Shown here: one piece after another, positions 55,542 to 64,000 of the stretch | Layout of the letters: every line of letters starts with the position of its first letter | Position numbering within the stretch: the first letter of the stretch is position 1 | NCBI GenBank assembly: GCA_039720395.1 | Contig: CM077831.1 | Location: 18,530,982-18,594,981 of the forward strand | Reading direction: 5' to 3' | Length of the DNA: 64,000 nt | Origin: Liquidambar formosana | Taxonomy: Eukaryota; Streptophyta; Magnoliopsida; Saxifragales; Altingiaceae | Notes under the pieces: generated by a model | What the model saw: only the letters and a program-made list of their open reading frames with translations | Told to the model about the DNA's origin: nothing | The model's database searches: none | Program-made: the position numbers and the translations under genes

Positions 55542-58500
55542 TCATACATAGTATTTCCGTAATCGATCCATGTTGACCGGTTGCATGAGTTCGTTACCAT
55601 CTCCATCAATCAGCTTAACTGCCCCTCTTATCATGATTGTCTTTACAATGTACAGACCCATCCAACTGGGCTTGAATTTGCCCCTTGGATCAAATATTTG
55701 CGCTTGCATTTGTTTAAGCGCCAAATCTCCTTCTTTCAGTCCTCTGGGACTCACCTTTTTATTGAAAGCTCTAGCGATTCTCTTCTGATAACCTTGTACA
55801 TGATACAAAGCCTGCAACCTCTTCTCGTCAATCAATGCTAATTGCTCATATCTGCTCCTCATCCATTCTGTTTCTGGCATCTGATTCTCGACCATGACCC
55901 TTAATGAACCAACCTCCATTTCTACTGGTAGTATAGCTTCCATCCCGTATACCAAAGAGTATGGTGTTGCACCAGTTGATGTTCTTACAGACGTACGATA
56001 TCCCCAGAGTGCAAATGGTAGTTTCTCCGCCCAGTCTTTGTACGTGACTGCGCTTTTCTCCAAGATGGACTTAATGTTTTTGTTGGCAGCTTCTACAGCT
56101 CCATTCGTCTGAGGCCTATACGAGGAAGACTTGTGATGTTTTATCTGATACTCTTCAAGTAGCATTTTGACCTCATTTTGGAAATGTAACCCATTATCTG
56201 TGATTACTTCATGCGGTACTCCATATCGACATATAATGTTTTGTTCAATGAACCGAGCTGTATGTGACGACTTCAGCTCCGTATAAGCAGCTGCTTCTAC
56301 CCATTTGGTGAAATAGTCAATGGCAACCAGAATATACTTGTGCCTACCCATAGCCTTGGGTTTAATTTCTCCAATTATGTCGATGCCCCAGGTGGAGAAT
56401 GCCCAAGGTGAGGTCATTTGATGCAATTCCACTGGTGGCATGTAATTCAAGTTAGCATACACCTGGCATTGATGACACTTCTTTACGTACTCCGCGCAGT
56501 CTCCTATCATGGTCGTCCAGAAATATCCCATTCTGACTATCTTCTTGGCTAACATCTTACCACTCATGTGAGGCCCACAGACACCTTCATGCACCTCTCC
56601 CATGAGAACCCGGGCCTTTTCTTCATCCACACATAGTAAATGAATCCCATCGTACGATCTTTTATACAAATCTCCTCCACATAAGATGTACTATGCGGCC
56701 AGTAGGCGTAATGCCTTTCGATCCTTCCTGTCAGCACTTTCTGGATATTCCCCTTTCTCAACCACATTCTTGATATCGTAATACCAAGGTCTTCTATCAT
56801 TAGGTTCTGCATCTATTATCATCACAGCCGCTTCATATGCAGGTCAAGACTTCTGGTGTATGCTTAATGGCTTTATTGGGGCTCCTTCCGGCACATTAAT
56901 CATGGATGCTAGAGTTGCTAGAGCATCAGCAAACTGATTGTGTGACCTAGGGAGTGGAATATAAGTAACTCTGTCAAATTTCTGAGTTAATTTCTCCAAA
57001 TACCCCTGGTATGGTTTGAGATGTTCTTCTCTGGTCTTCCAGATTTTTTGAACTTGGGATATTACCAAGGCAGAATCACCATATACCTCCACTTCTTGTA
57101 CCCCTAAAATCAATAGAGCTTCCATTCCAACAATACATGCTTCATATTCTGCTGTGTTATTCGAATTCTCAAAATTTAACTTTACGGACATTGGGATGTG
57201 TGAACCATCTGGAGCAATTAATAATACCCCAATTCCATCCCCGTATTGGTTCGAGGCTCTGTCAAAGTACATCTTCCACATTTTTCCTTCTTCAATCGTC
57301 AAAACATCTTCATCTGGGAAATCGTCATTGAGATTTTGCCCTGTGACTGGATGTTCCGCACAATGTTCTGCTATTACTCGTCCTTTTATGCTCTTTCGAG
57401 TGACATATTTCAATTCATATCCTGCCAAGATTATCACCCATCTTGACATTCTGCCATTTAGCACAGCCTTCTCAAATAAGTATTTTAGTGGATCCATTCG
57501 AGCTACCACCTAAACTTCATAATTCAGCAGAATGAGTCTCAACTTCTTTGCAGCCCATACAAGAGCGAAACATGATTTCTCAATTGGAGAGTAGCGTGTC
57601 TCATAACCATGCAACTTCTTACTGAGGTAGTATATAGCATATTCACCTCTTTGCCCATCATCCTGAGCTAACATACATCCCAATGCTTCTTTGAACACTG
57701 ACAAATAAAGCAATAAGGGTCTCCCCAACCTAGGAGGCTGCAGAATCGGTGGCGTCAAAAGATACTCCCTCACTGCATCGAAAGCTCACTGGCATTAATC
57801 ATTCCACTCTTTGCTTTCTCCCTTCTTTAGCAACTTAAAGATTGGTTCACAAGTGGTGGTCATCTTGGCTATGAAACGACTGATATACTGCAATCTCCCC
57901 AAGAATCCTCTAACTTCTTTCTCAGTTTTCGAAGGTGCCATTTCAAGAATAGCTTTGATTTTTGTTGGATCTACTTCAATACCCCTGTTACTCACCACGT
58001 AACCCAGTAATTTTCCAGTTGTTACCCCAAAAGTACACTTCTGCGGGTTCAGCCTCAATTTATATTTCCTGATCCTATCAAAGAATTTCTTCAGATTGAA
58101 CCAATGTTCTTCTCTAGTTTCTGATTTCACGATCATATCGTCAACATACACTTCCACCTCTTTATGCATCATGTCATGTAAAAAGGCTGTAGCCATCCTC
58201 TGGTAAGTTGCTCCTGCATTCTTTAAACCAAAAGGCATGACTGTGTAACCATAAATTCCCCATTTTGTCACAAAAGTTGTCTTACTTATATCTTCTAGAG
58301 CCATCTTCATCTGATTGTAGCCTGAGAACCCATCCATAAATGACATCATTGCACTTCCAGCTGTATTATCCACCAGGACATCAATGTGAGGTAACGGGAA
58401 ATCATCTTTTGGGCACGCCTTGTTGAGGTCTCTGTAATCTATGCACATTCGTATCTTTCCATCCTTTTTTAGAAATGGTACAATGTTGGCTACCCAGTCA

Positions 58501-58907
58501 ATTCGCGTCATTGTCTGAATGAACCCCACTTTAAGGAGCTTAGTGACTTCATCCTTAATCTTTATCATCAGTTCAGACTTCATGCGACGAAACTTCTGCT
58601 TTACTGGCTTAGCGTCTTCTTTTATAGGTATGTGATGCTGTGCTATCTCAGGGTCAATGCCAGACATGTCTTGATAAGACCAAGCGAACACATCATTATA
58701 TTCATGCAACAAGGCTATCAACTCACCCCGCTCTTCTTCAGATAAAGTGGAACCAATTCGTATTTCTTTATGATTCTCATTAATACCTAAGTCTATTAAA
58801 ATAGTTTCTTCTTGAATAGGTATTACTTTCCTTTCTTGATCTTTTTTAATTAATTCTTCAATGTAATCAATATCCTGTGATAATGCAGTTTCATCATAAA
58901 AAGACAC
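55542..58907 (-). pseudogene. Tat pol: reverse transcriptase, RNase H, second RNase H, integrase
   Basis: One frame from 58907 to 55542. Reverse transcriptase has RMCIDYRDLNKACPKDDFPL, SFMDGFSGYNQM (first Asp) and VYVDDMIVKS (catalytic YVDD, about 58135-58160). A worn first RNase H follows (57773-57510), then an archaeal-type RNase H (57320-56900) with FDRAS, TAEYEA, GDSALV and FADALA, the four acidic positions intact; a second RNase H is a mark of the Tat branch. Integrase (56650-55700) keeps its His/Cys finger (HMSG to KCHQCQ) and the D, D and E motifs WGIDIIG, ITDNG and GAVEAANK. In-frame stops at 57795, 57786, 57510, 56844 and about 56690 prevent full translation. Order and length are otherwise normal. 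Confidence 0.92.
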
Positions 58908-61648
58908 ATCGAAATACGCAGAATTAAAGATGTTATTTTCGACAAAGGGGTGGTCACATTTTCGGGTTTGAGCTTATTCTCAATTATAATGCCAGTTACA
59001 ACTTCAATCCCTTTTTTCCATTCCCATGCACTGGTACTCCCATCAGCAGAAGTGATCAGATTGGCGGAGTTGTTAGCAGCATCTTCATCAGTCAAGGCAT
59101 TAATCCCCTCAGTCTGCTTGGGTTTCAGTAGTACTTGCATCATTTCCCTTTCCAGAAGATCGTTCCAGTCTTCAATCTTTGGCTCCTTCTTCGCATCAAT
59201 CATCTTTTCTTTCTCGATCTTCAGTACTGCATTGAAGAAGATTTCCAATCCTGGCACCATTTTTCCAGTTACACGATCAAACCAAGGTTCTGGGAATCCA
59301 CAGTAAGGAAAGTTATCTCCTTCTTTCACAAAGTTCCCATTGAGTGTGCCCTTGTTGACTGGTAAGCTGTTATTTTCATCATTGTATCCCACACCAAGAC
59401 GATTATTCTGTGGTTTGAAATTAGGGAACTCAGCCACTCCTTGATTATATTTTCCTAGACCCATCCCAGGCATGAAGTTCATCTTCCTCATGAAGTGAGC
59501 AGCAATATGACCAATACCTTCCCCAAAATCAGGCGAAATCATTTCTATCCCATACGGTCCTTCTTTTTTAATAACCTGGATAATCTCAAATCCCTTCCAA
59601 GCCACTTCAACAGCTTCTCTTTTTACTTCATAGACCGGAGCAGTGATTTCACCATCCCCGTGTATTATCAGAATTCTTTCTTTCCAAGGGAGCTTAATCT
59701 TCTGATGAATGATAGAGGGTACTACCCCTAGTGGGTGTAACCATGTTCTTCCCAACAGGAGGTTGAAATTAGTATCAATGTCCATCACGCAGAACTCTAC
59801 TTCTGACTCTACCGGTCCCACAATACATGCAGCTTTAAAGGTCCCAAGAATCTTGCGGCATCCATTGTCATAAGCTCGTACAGTCAAGGCAGATGGCGTA
59901 AGTTGCTCTTCAGTGAGTCCTAACTTGGAGGCAGTGCGCATCGGGCACACATTTAAGGCAGACCCGTTGTCTACTAGGACCACCAGTATTTTCTTACCTT
60001 TACATTCCACAGTAATGTATAAAGGCTTGGCATGTGCTACTCCTTCAGCTGGCAAATCTTCTGTTGAGAATGTTAGCACGGCCTCACCCTCTGGGTTTGT
60101 ACCCATCAGTGCTACCACTTGTTCTAATGAGATTTCCATTGGTACTTCTTTTCTGGCAAGGGCTTCTAGAACAGCTTGCCGATGCTTTTTGGATGCAACC
60201 AAGAGTCCCCATATAGAGATATTTGCCTGAGTTTTCTTTAATTGTTTTAGCACACGATCCTCGTCATCTTCTTCATCTGCCTTCTTATTGTTTCTTTCCA
60301 GCTCAGTTTCTTTTCCTGGATGATCTCCTTCTAGGTAAGATGGCTTGAAATGCCTCCCAAATCGAGTTAAATGTAGAATTCTGTCCGCATCATCCATCGA
60401 ATCCCAGAAACTCCCTTTTTTGATGTTGACTTCGCCGCAGTCCTTCCAAGCATCAACATCCAATACCATTACTTCCCTTATAAGATTGGAGTGATCTCGT
60501 ATCTCAGTGCCTTGTTCTATAAGCCCAACATTCCTCTGATATTCTGGCAAAGGGTTCTGATGGATGTTTGGTTCTGCTCCTTCTCCTGGCTTGGGAATCT
60601 TCTTATTATCAATCAGGTCCTGGATCTCGTGCCTCAGCCTGGCACAATTATTAGTCTTATGCCCTGCCATTTGATGAAAATGACAAAATTCATTCAAATT
60701 ATATCGTGGTGGGAGAAGATTAGGCAGAGGATGCGGTGCTAAGGTTTGCAGATGCCCCCTTCTCATCAAATTGGCGAAAGCTTTAGACAAAGACATTCCC
60801 AGATCATCAAATTCTCTTCTAGCCCCTTGATTCAGAGCAACTACTGTATTTGAGTTTGGAGGCGGATTGGTAACCCTATTCCCTCCTTGACTGTTAGAAT
60901 TTCCTCCAGACCCGTAAGTTTTCTTTATCGCCTTCCCTTCATATCTATCCACTTGACCACTGTTTATGGCTTGTTCAATACGGGTACCACAATCATACAA
61001 CTGCTCAAAATTCATAACAGGAGATGCTAACAAACGGTTGAAATACACAGGCTGTAAATTTTTTATGATCAAATTGACTTGATCTCTTTCTGTGGGCCTA
61101 TTCACCATCTTGATTGCCTTTTTTCTCCACCTGATTAAGAAATCAGGAAATGTCTCCCCAGACTTTTGTATTGTCATCTCAAGATCCCGCAAGGTTGTAT
61201 CTAACATGGTATTGTAATTATACTGGTCTTTGAAAAGCTTCACTAACGTTTCCCAAGACGAAATCTGTGCATCATCCAGACCATAGTACCATTTAGAAGC
61301 TTCTCCAACAAGTGATAATGGAAAGGCAGCTACCGCCTGGGCTTCGTTCATCCCTTTCATTCGTACAATACTCATATATTGGCGAATGTGCTGCTTAGGA
61401 TCTCCACTCCCATCAAACTTTTCCGTGTCAACAATTTTGAACTTGGATGGTAAATTTGCTAAAGGATCAGAGGACGACCCTCCAACAAACATGAAATCAT
61501 CCATGCCTTGAGACTTTCGCATTGCTGCATACATCTTTTCCACCTTCTCTTTCATCTCCTCTTGTCCTGCCGTATACTTTTCCCATTTCTCCCATTCTTT
61601 TTTCTTCTTTAGATAATCAGCATAATCATCTTCCTCCCAAGGATTTTT
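58850..61648 (-). CDS. Tat gag and aspartic protease polyprotein (open, 5' part lost)
   Basis: Open from 61648 to 58850 (first ATG at 61555, 901 codons from there); the frame upstream meets a TAG at 61649-61651, before the charged DDYADYLKKKKEWEKWEK stretch, so the true start was probably further up. Capsid region: FKIVDTEKFDGSGDPKQHI, then EASKWYYGL and the FPDFLIRWRKKA block. Zinc-finger-like FCHFHQMAGHKTNNC near residue 287. Protease with LVDNGSALNVCP near residue 525 and LLGRTWLHPLGVV near residue 600. A G-patch-like stretch (MNFMPGMGLGKYNQG) near residue 690. It overlaps the start of pol (58907) by 58 bp in another frame; the sequence continues in the pol frame as NNIFNSAYFDVSFYDE, so a frame change is needed to make pol. 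Confidence 0.88.
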   Translation of the reverse strand, partial: KNPWEEDDYADYLKKKKEWEKWEKYTAGQEEMKEKVEKMYAAMRKSQGMDDFMFVGGSSSDPLANLPSKFKIVDTEKFDGSGDPKQHIRQYMSIVRMKGMNEAQAVAAFPLSLVGEASKWYYGLDDAQISSWETLVKLFKDQYNYNTMLDTTLRDLEMTIQKSGETFPDFLIRWRKKAIKMVNRPTERDQVNLIIKNLQPVYFNRLLASPVMNFEQLYDCGTRIEQAINSGQVDRYEGKAIKKTYGSGGNSNSQGGNRVTNPPPNSNTVVALNQGARREFDDLGMSLSKAFANLMRRGHLQTLAPHPLPNLLPPRYNLNEFCHFHQMAGHKTNNCARLRHEIQDLIDNKKIPKPGEGAEPNIHQNPLPEYQRNVGLIEQGTEIRDHSNLIREVMVLDVDAWKDCGEVNIKKGSFWDSMDDADRILHLTRFGRHFKPSYLEGDHPGKETELERNNKKADEEDDEDRVLKQLKKTQANISIWGLLVASKKHRQAVLEALARKEVPMEISLEQVVALMGTNPEGEAVLTFSTEDLPAEGVAHAKPLYITVECKGKKILVVLVDNGSALNVCPMRTASKLGLTEEQLTPSALTVRAYDNGCRKILGTFKAACIVGPVESEVEFCVMDIDTNFNLLLGRTWLHPLGVVPSIIHQKIKLPWKERILIIHGDGEITAPVYEVKREAVEVAWKGFEIIQVIKKEGPYGIEMISPDFGEGIGHIAAHFMRKMNFMPGMGLGKYNQGVAEFPNFKPQNNRLGVGYNDENNSLPVNKGTLNGNFVKEGDNFPYCGFPEPWFDRVTGKMVPGLEIFFNAVLKIEKEKMIDAKKEPKIEDWNDLLEREMMQVLLKPKQTEGINALTDEDAANNSANLITSADGSTSAWEWKKGIEVVTGIIIENKLKPENVTTPLSKITSLILRISMCLFMMKLHYHRILITLKN

Positions 61649-62047
61649 CTAAACTCTGTCCAAATTAAGTTCATTTGAAGCCTATTTGGAAATTGAATGA
61701 CTCCTAGTGATTTGTGAGACTAAAGATTGAGGATAAGGGGGTTTGGTTACGAGTGGAGAAGGTGTCAGGAACTCCACATCGCCCGTTGAAATCTAACGGT
61801 TCCCAATTTTAACAATGTTTCTGTTTAAATCCCCATTTGATATTATTGACTTTCTATGTGAACAATTTGACATAAAATACCTTCTTTGAAGGATGGTGAA
61901 TCTGACCTTTGAAAAAGAGATCCCTAAAGGCATTGAACAAGGTTTTGAAAATATGGGTGTTTGAAGATATGCCTTAAGGTTTTTGTAAATGAGAACCTTT
62001 TGAAAAGACCACAAATTCGCCTTCCTTCTCATGGATATCTTAGGTCA
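61649..62047 (-). other. 5' leader or LTR remnant of the Tat element
   Basis: On the minus strand it has CCTGACACCTTCTCCACTCG and TAACCAAACCCCC, the layout seen near the ends of Tat LTRs (compare CCTAACACCTTCCCAACATG near 45550 on that strand), but similarity to the 3' LTR at 45355-46715 is weak. No primer site is evident. Cut at 62048 by the next LTR. Confidence 0.45.
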
Positions 62048-62572
62048 TGTAACACCCGTAATTTCTAAATATGGTATTAAGGGTTTAATCTATGGTTAAC
62101 ATAGTTAATCTCATGATTTGTTGGAAGACCTCATGTGTGGGTAATGCATGTGTATGATATTATGATGTTGGATGTGTTTTTATGCTTGTTTTTATGCATC
62201 GAGTATTTTAAGTGTGCGTTCAGCCTTATTTGCAACTTAAGGATTTAAGTTGTTGAAATTTGGCTAAGTGTTGGGGAAAAGTGAATTTTCGTAAAACTTC
62301 GTTTTTAAAGATAATTTTTGGCAGTAATGGAAGTTTATAATATTATAAGACTTTGGTGATTTTATGGGATTTTATTAGCATGTTTGGATTAGGTTCTTCA
62401 CATGTTTGTTTTAGAAAAATTTGTCGGGAGACGGATTTTGTACTAAAACTTGAAAATAAGATTTTGACATATTGGGAATTTGATTTTTCTGATATTTTAT
62501 TTGGATTCAAATGGGGGGATTACTTAAGTGTTTTGAATGAAAATAAGGCTGTGGAGTGTATTCTGTCTGTTT

Positions 62573-62714
62573 GAGTCGACTGAAGTGTGACGATTGAATT
62601 ACACAGAAGCTGAGGAGTTGCAATTCTAGGATTTTCAATCGATTGAATCCTCAATTCAATCGACTGAATCCTCGATTCAGTCGATTGAATTGCCAAATGA
62701 GTCGACTGAATTGG
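62573..62714. repeat. dyad cluster (TCGATTGAA/TTCAGTCGA) in LTR U3
   Basis: Copies of AGTCGACTGAA, TTCAATCGATTGAA, TTCAATCGACTGAA, TTCAGTCGATTGAA and AGTCGACTGAA within 142 bp, several being near-perfect palindromes separated by TCCTC. Confidence 0.8.
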
Positions 62715-62761
62715 TTTGAAGGCTTATTTTTGTTGAAATGATGCATATGCCCCTTTGAGGT

Positions 62762-62768
62762 TATAAAA
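62762..62768 (+). promoter_or_regulatory. TATA box of the right-hand LTR
   Basis: TATAAAA in GAGGTTATAAAACCCTTC, about 50 bp after the dyad cluster. Confidence 0.55.
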
Positions 62769-64000
62769 CCCTTCAACCCCAACTTGTAACCCTCATTTTC
62801 TGCATTTTTAGAGTGAGAGAAGGGAGAGAAGGGAGAGTGAGCTTGGGAGAGCTCTTGGGTGTTCAGATGAGAGAGAAAGAGTTTCTTTCTCTACTTTTGT
62901 TTGGATTTCATACATAGGGGCTTGGATTTCAACATTTTTAATTTGGATTCACTCATGGTTTACCTCAATTTCAGATTTGAGAGGGAATTTCTCATATATA
63001 ATGCTAGGGTTTGCATTTCTTTTGGGTTTTAGTCATTATATCCTTATATCTTGTGTTTATTCATGCAATTTGTAAGATTTGGTTGCATCTTAGAGTTGAC
63101 CAAGTCATTTGAGAGCTAGGGCTTGGATTGGGAGCTTGCATGTGCATCCTAGGCTTGGATCTGCACACCCATAACATCAAGATTTCATTTTTCTACACGT
63201 TTCATGGAGGTAGGTGCAATTTACATAGGTTTAAATTATGGACATGATAATATGGAATATATTATCATAGTATTGTCATTCTTGGAATTTAGAATATGTG
63301 TGTAGAAGATTTATGGAATAAATCTTAAAATGGAATTTTGGGTAATTGATAACATAAATTGGAAATTATATTTATTAATGAGCTTGGTTTATTTTATGCA
63401 TCCTATGAAATATAAATGTATGGATTATATGGTTAACTTCCATGTTTAATTGATGTTTTTGATTATGATTTTAAGGCTATAATCATAATAGGAATTTATG
63501 TTGTTTATCATAATTTTGGTATAATTATGTGGTTGTTCGATTATGAGTTATATAGTACATTTTGGAAATGATTTAGTCAAAATCAATTTTATGGTTAATT
63601 GCGCTGCATGTTCGGTATAATCATAAATCAAATGGATTTAATGAATACTAGGTAAAAAGTATTGCATAAAAAGGGTCATTGGAATTGGACTACTAGCGGT
63701 CAAGGGACATAGCAGTGTTTTCCTTTCCTCTGGTCCTGGGTTGCTTACGGTCCCAAACAGGGATGACAGCTGTGCTCCCGAATTTGGGTACTTTCCGGTT
63801 CCAGGTAGGAACCCTTGTGTTCCCGAAGAAGAGGTTACTTTCCATCTTTGCGAGGTTGCGAAGGTGCAGTGTTGTCTTCTTGGAGGTTGGGTTTAAATCC
63901 TCCATTTTTGCACGAAGACTCCTGCGGGAGTAGTCGATAATTGATGGAATTAATGTAAATTGGACATGAGTCACATGTATTGGGTATTATGCATTATTTA

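Larger units (their letters stand above)
45355..62047 (-). mobile_element. Tat-lineage Ty3/gypsy retrotransposon sequence (one or two elements)
   Basis: Minus-strand order from the right: 5' leader remnant (61649-62047), gag-protease (58850-61648), reverse transcriptase, two RNase H domains and integrase (58907-55542), antisense DUF7745 gene (53966-55009), nested solo LTR (50730-53876), antisense plant-mobile-domain gene (47668-50223), 3' leader, polypurine tract and 3' LTR (45355-46715). Dual RNase H and extra antisense genes are known for the Tat branch. The 5' leader does not closely match the 3' LTR, so the left part and the gag-pol part may be two related elements joined or nested. Confidence 0.75.
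62048..64000 (+). repeat. gypsy-type LTR, left part, runs off window
   Basis: Starts TGTAACACCCGTAATTTC, a start typical of plant Ty3/gypsy chromovirus LTRs, interrupting the Tat leader. A dyad cluster (62573-62714) and TATA box (62762-62768) follow, then leader-like DNA. The right end is not reached, so a solo LTR and a full element cannot be told apart. The candidate left target site is GGTCA (62043-62047). No credible gene inside. Confidence 0.6.

Noticed and set aside
55570..57513. Plus-strand open frames opposite to pol
   Set aside because: Shadows of the minus-strand pol frame, which has clear domain motifs.
58950..60742. Plus-strand open frames opposite to gag-protease
   Set aside because: Shadows of the long minus-strand gag-protease frame.
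63693..63974. 93-codon minus-strand and 72-codon plus-strand open frames in the right-hand LTR
   Set aside because: They overlap on opposite strands in a stretch with repeated GGTnCC phrases and show no family motif.

Overview
The window reads as plant nuclear DNA, most likely from a dicot with a repeat-rich, possibly woody genome. Evidence: plant-specific transposon families (En/Spm-CACTA, Tat-lineage Ty3/gypsy, Copia, plant L1), plant-type introns, and fragments of plant genes (a UGT80-type sterol glucosyltransferase, COP9 signalosome subunit 3, a receptor-like kinase). I see no intact cellular gene, no tRNA or rRNA gene and no CRISPR array. Almost everything is nested, decaying mobile DNA. 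The species cannot be fixed from the sequence.

Layout. (1) 1-18058: right-hand part of a CACTA transposon. It holds a broken TNP2 transposase (1011-4683), a broken Transposase_24 second gene (5084-9426), then about 8 kb containing spliced fragments of other genes (UGT80 at 11898-13612, CSN3 at 16400-16489), a foldback element, and finally the subterminal GCCGACGG repeats and the terminal TAGTG at 18058. (2) 18059-28990: host-like DNA with receptor-kinase remnants, split by a Copia element (19359-27878, target duplication GTAAT) that itself carries a solo LTR (20027-21295, target duplication GAAAC). (3) About 29226-33010: a decayed plant L1/LINE, joined at 33011 to a gypsy pol fragment that is split by a 3.1-kb solo LTR (33590-36733, target duplication ATGTG). 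(4) About 37650-42560: a tandem satellite with a period near 162 bp, interrupted by a 1.66-kb solo LTR (40201-41858, target duplication CGATT), followed by LTR-like DNA up to 45354. (5) 45355-62047: Tat-lineage gypsy sequence on the minus strand: a 3' LTR, two antisense genes (plant mobile domain-like, and DUF7745-like), a second 3.1-kb solo LTR (50730-53876, target duplication GGCAC), and a nearly complete pol and gag. (6) 62048-64000: the start of another LTR, which runs off the window.

How the parts relate. The two CACTA genes would supply the transposase pair that acts on the element's own ends, but both are interrupted by stops or a frame change. The Tat gag-pol still has its main catalytic residues but carries several stops and a gag/pol frame change. 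The most unusual signals are clusters of short palindromes of the type ATGCGTACGCAT spread through the Tat LTR, its 3' leader, an intron of the antisense gene and the DNA after that gene. Differently sequenced dyad clusters occupy the same place, upstream of the TATA box, in other LTR families of the window.
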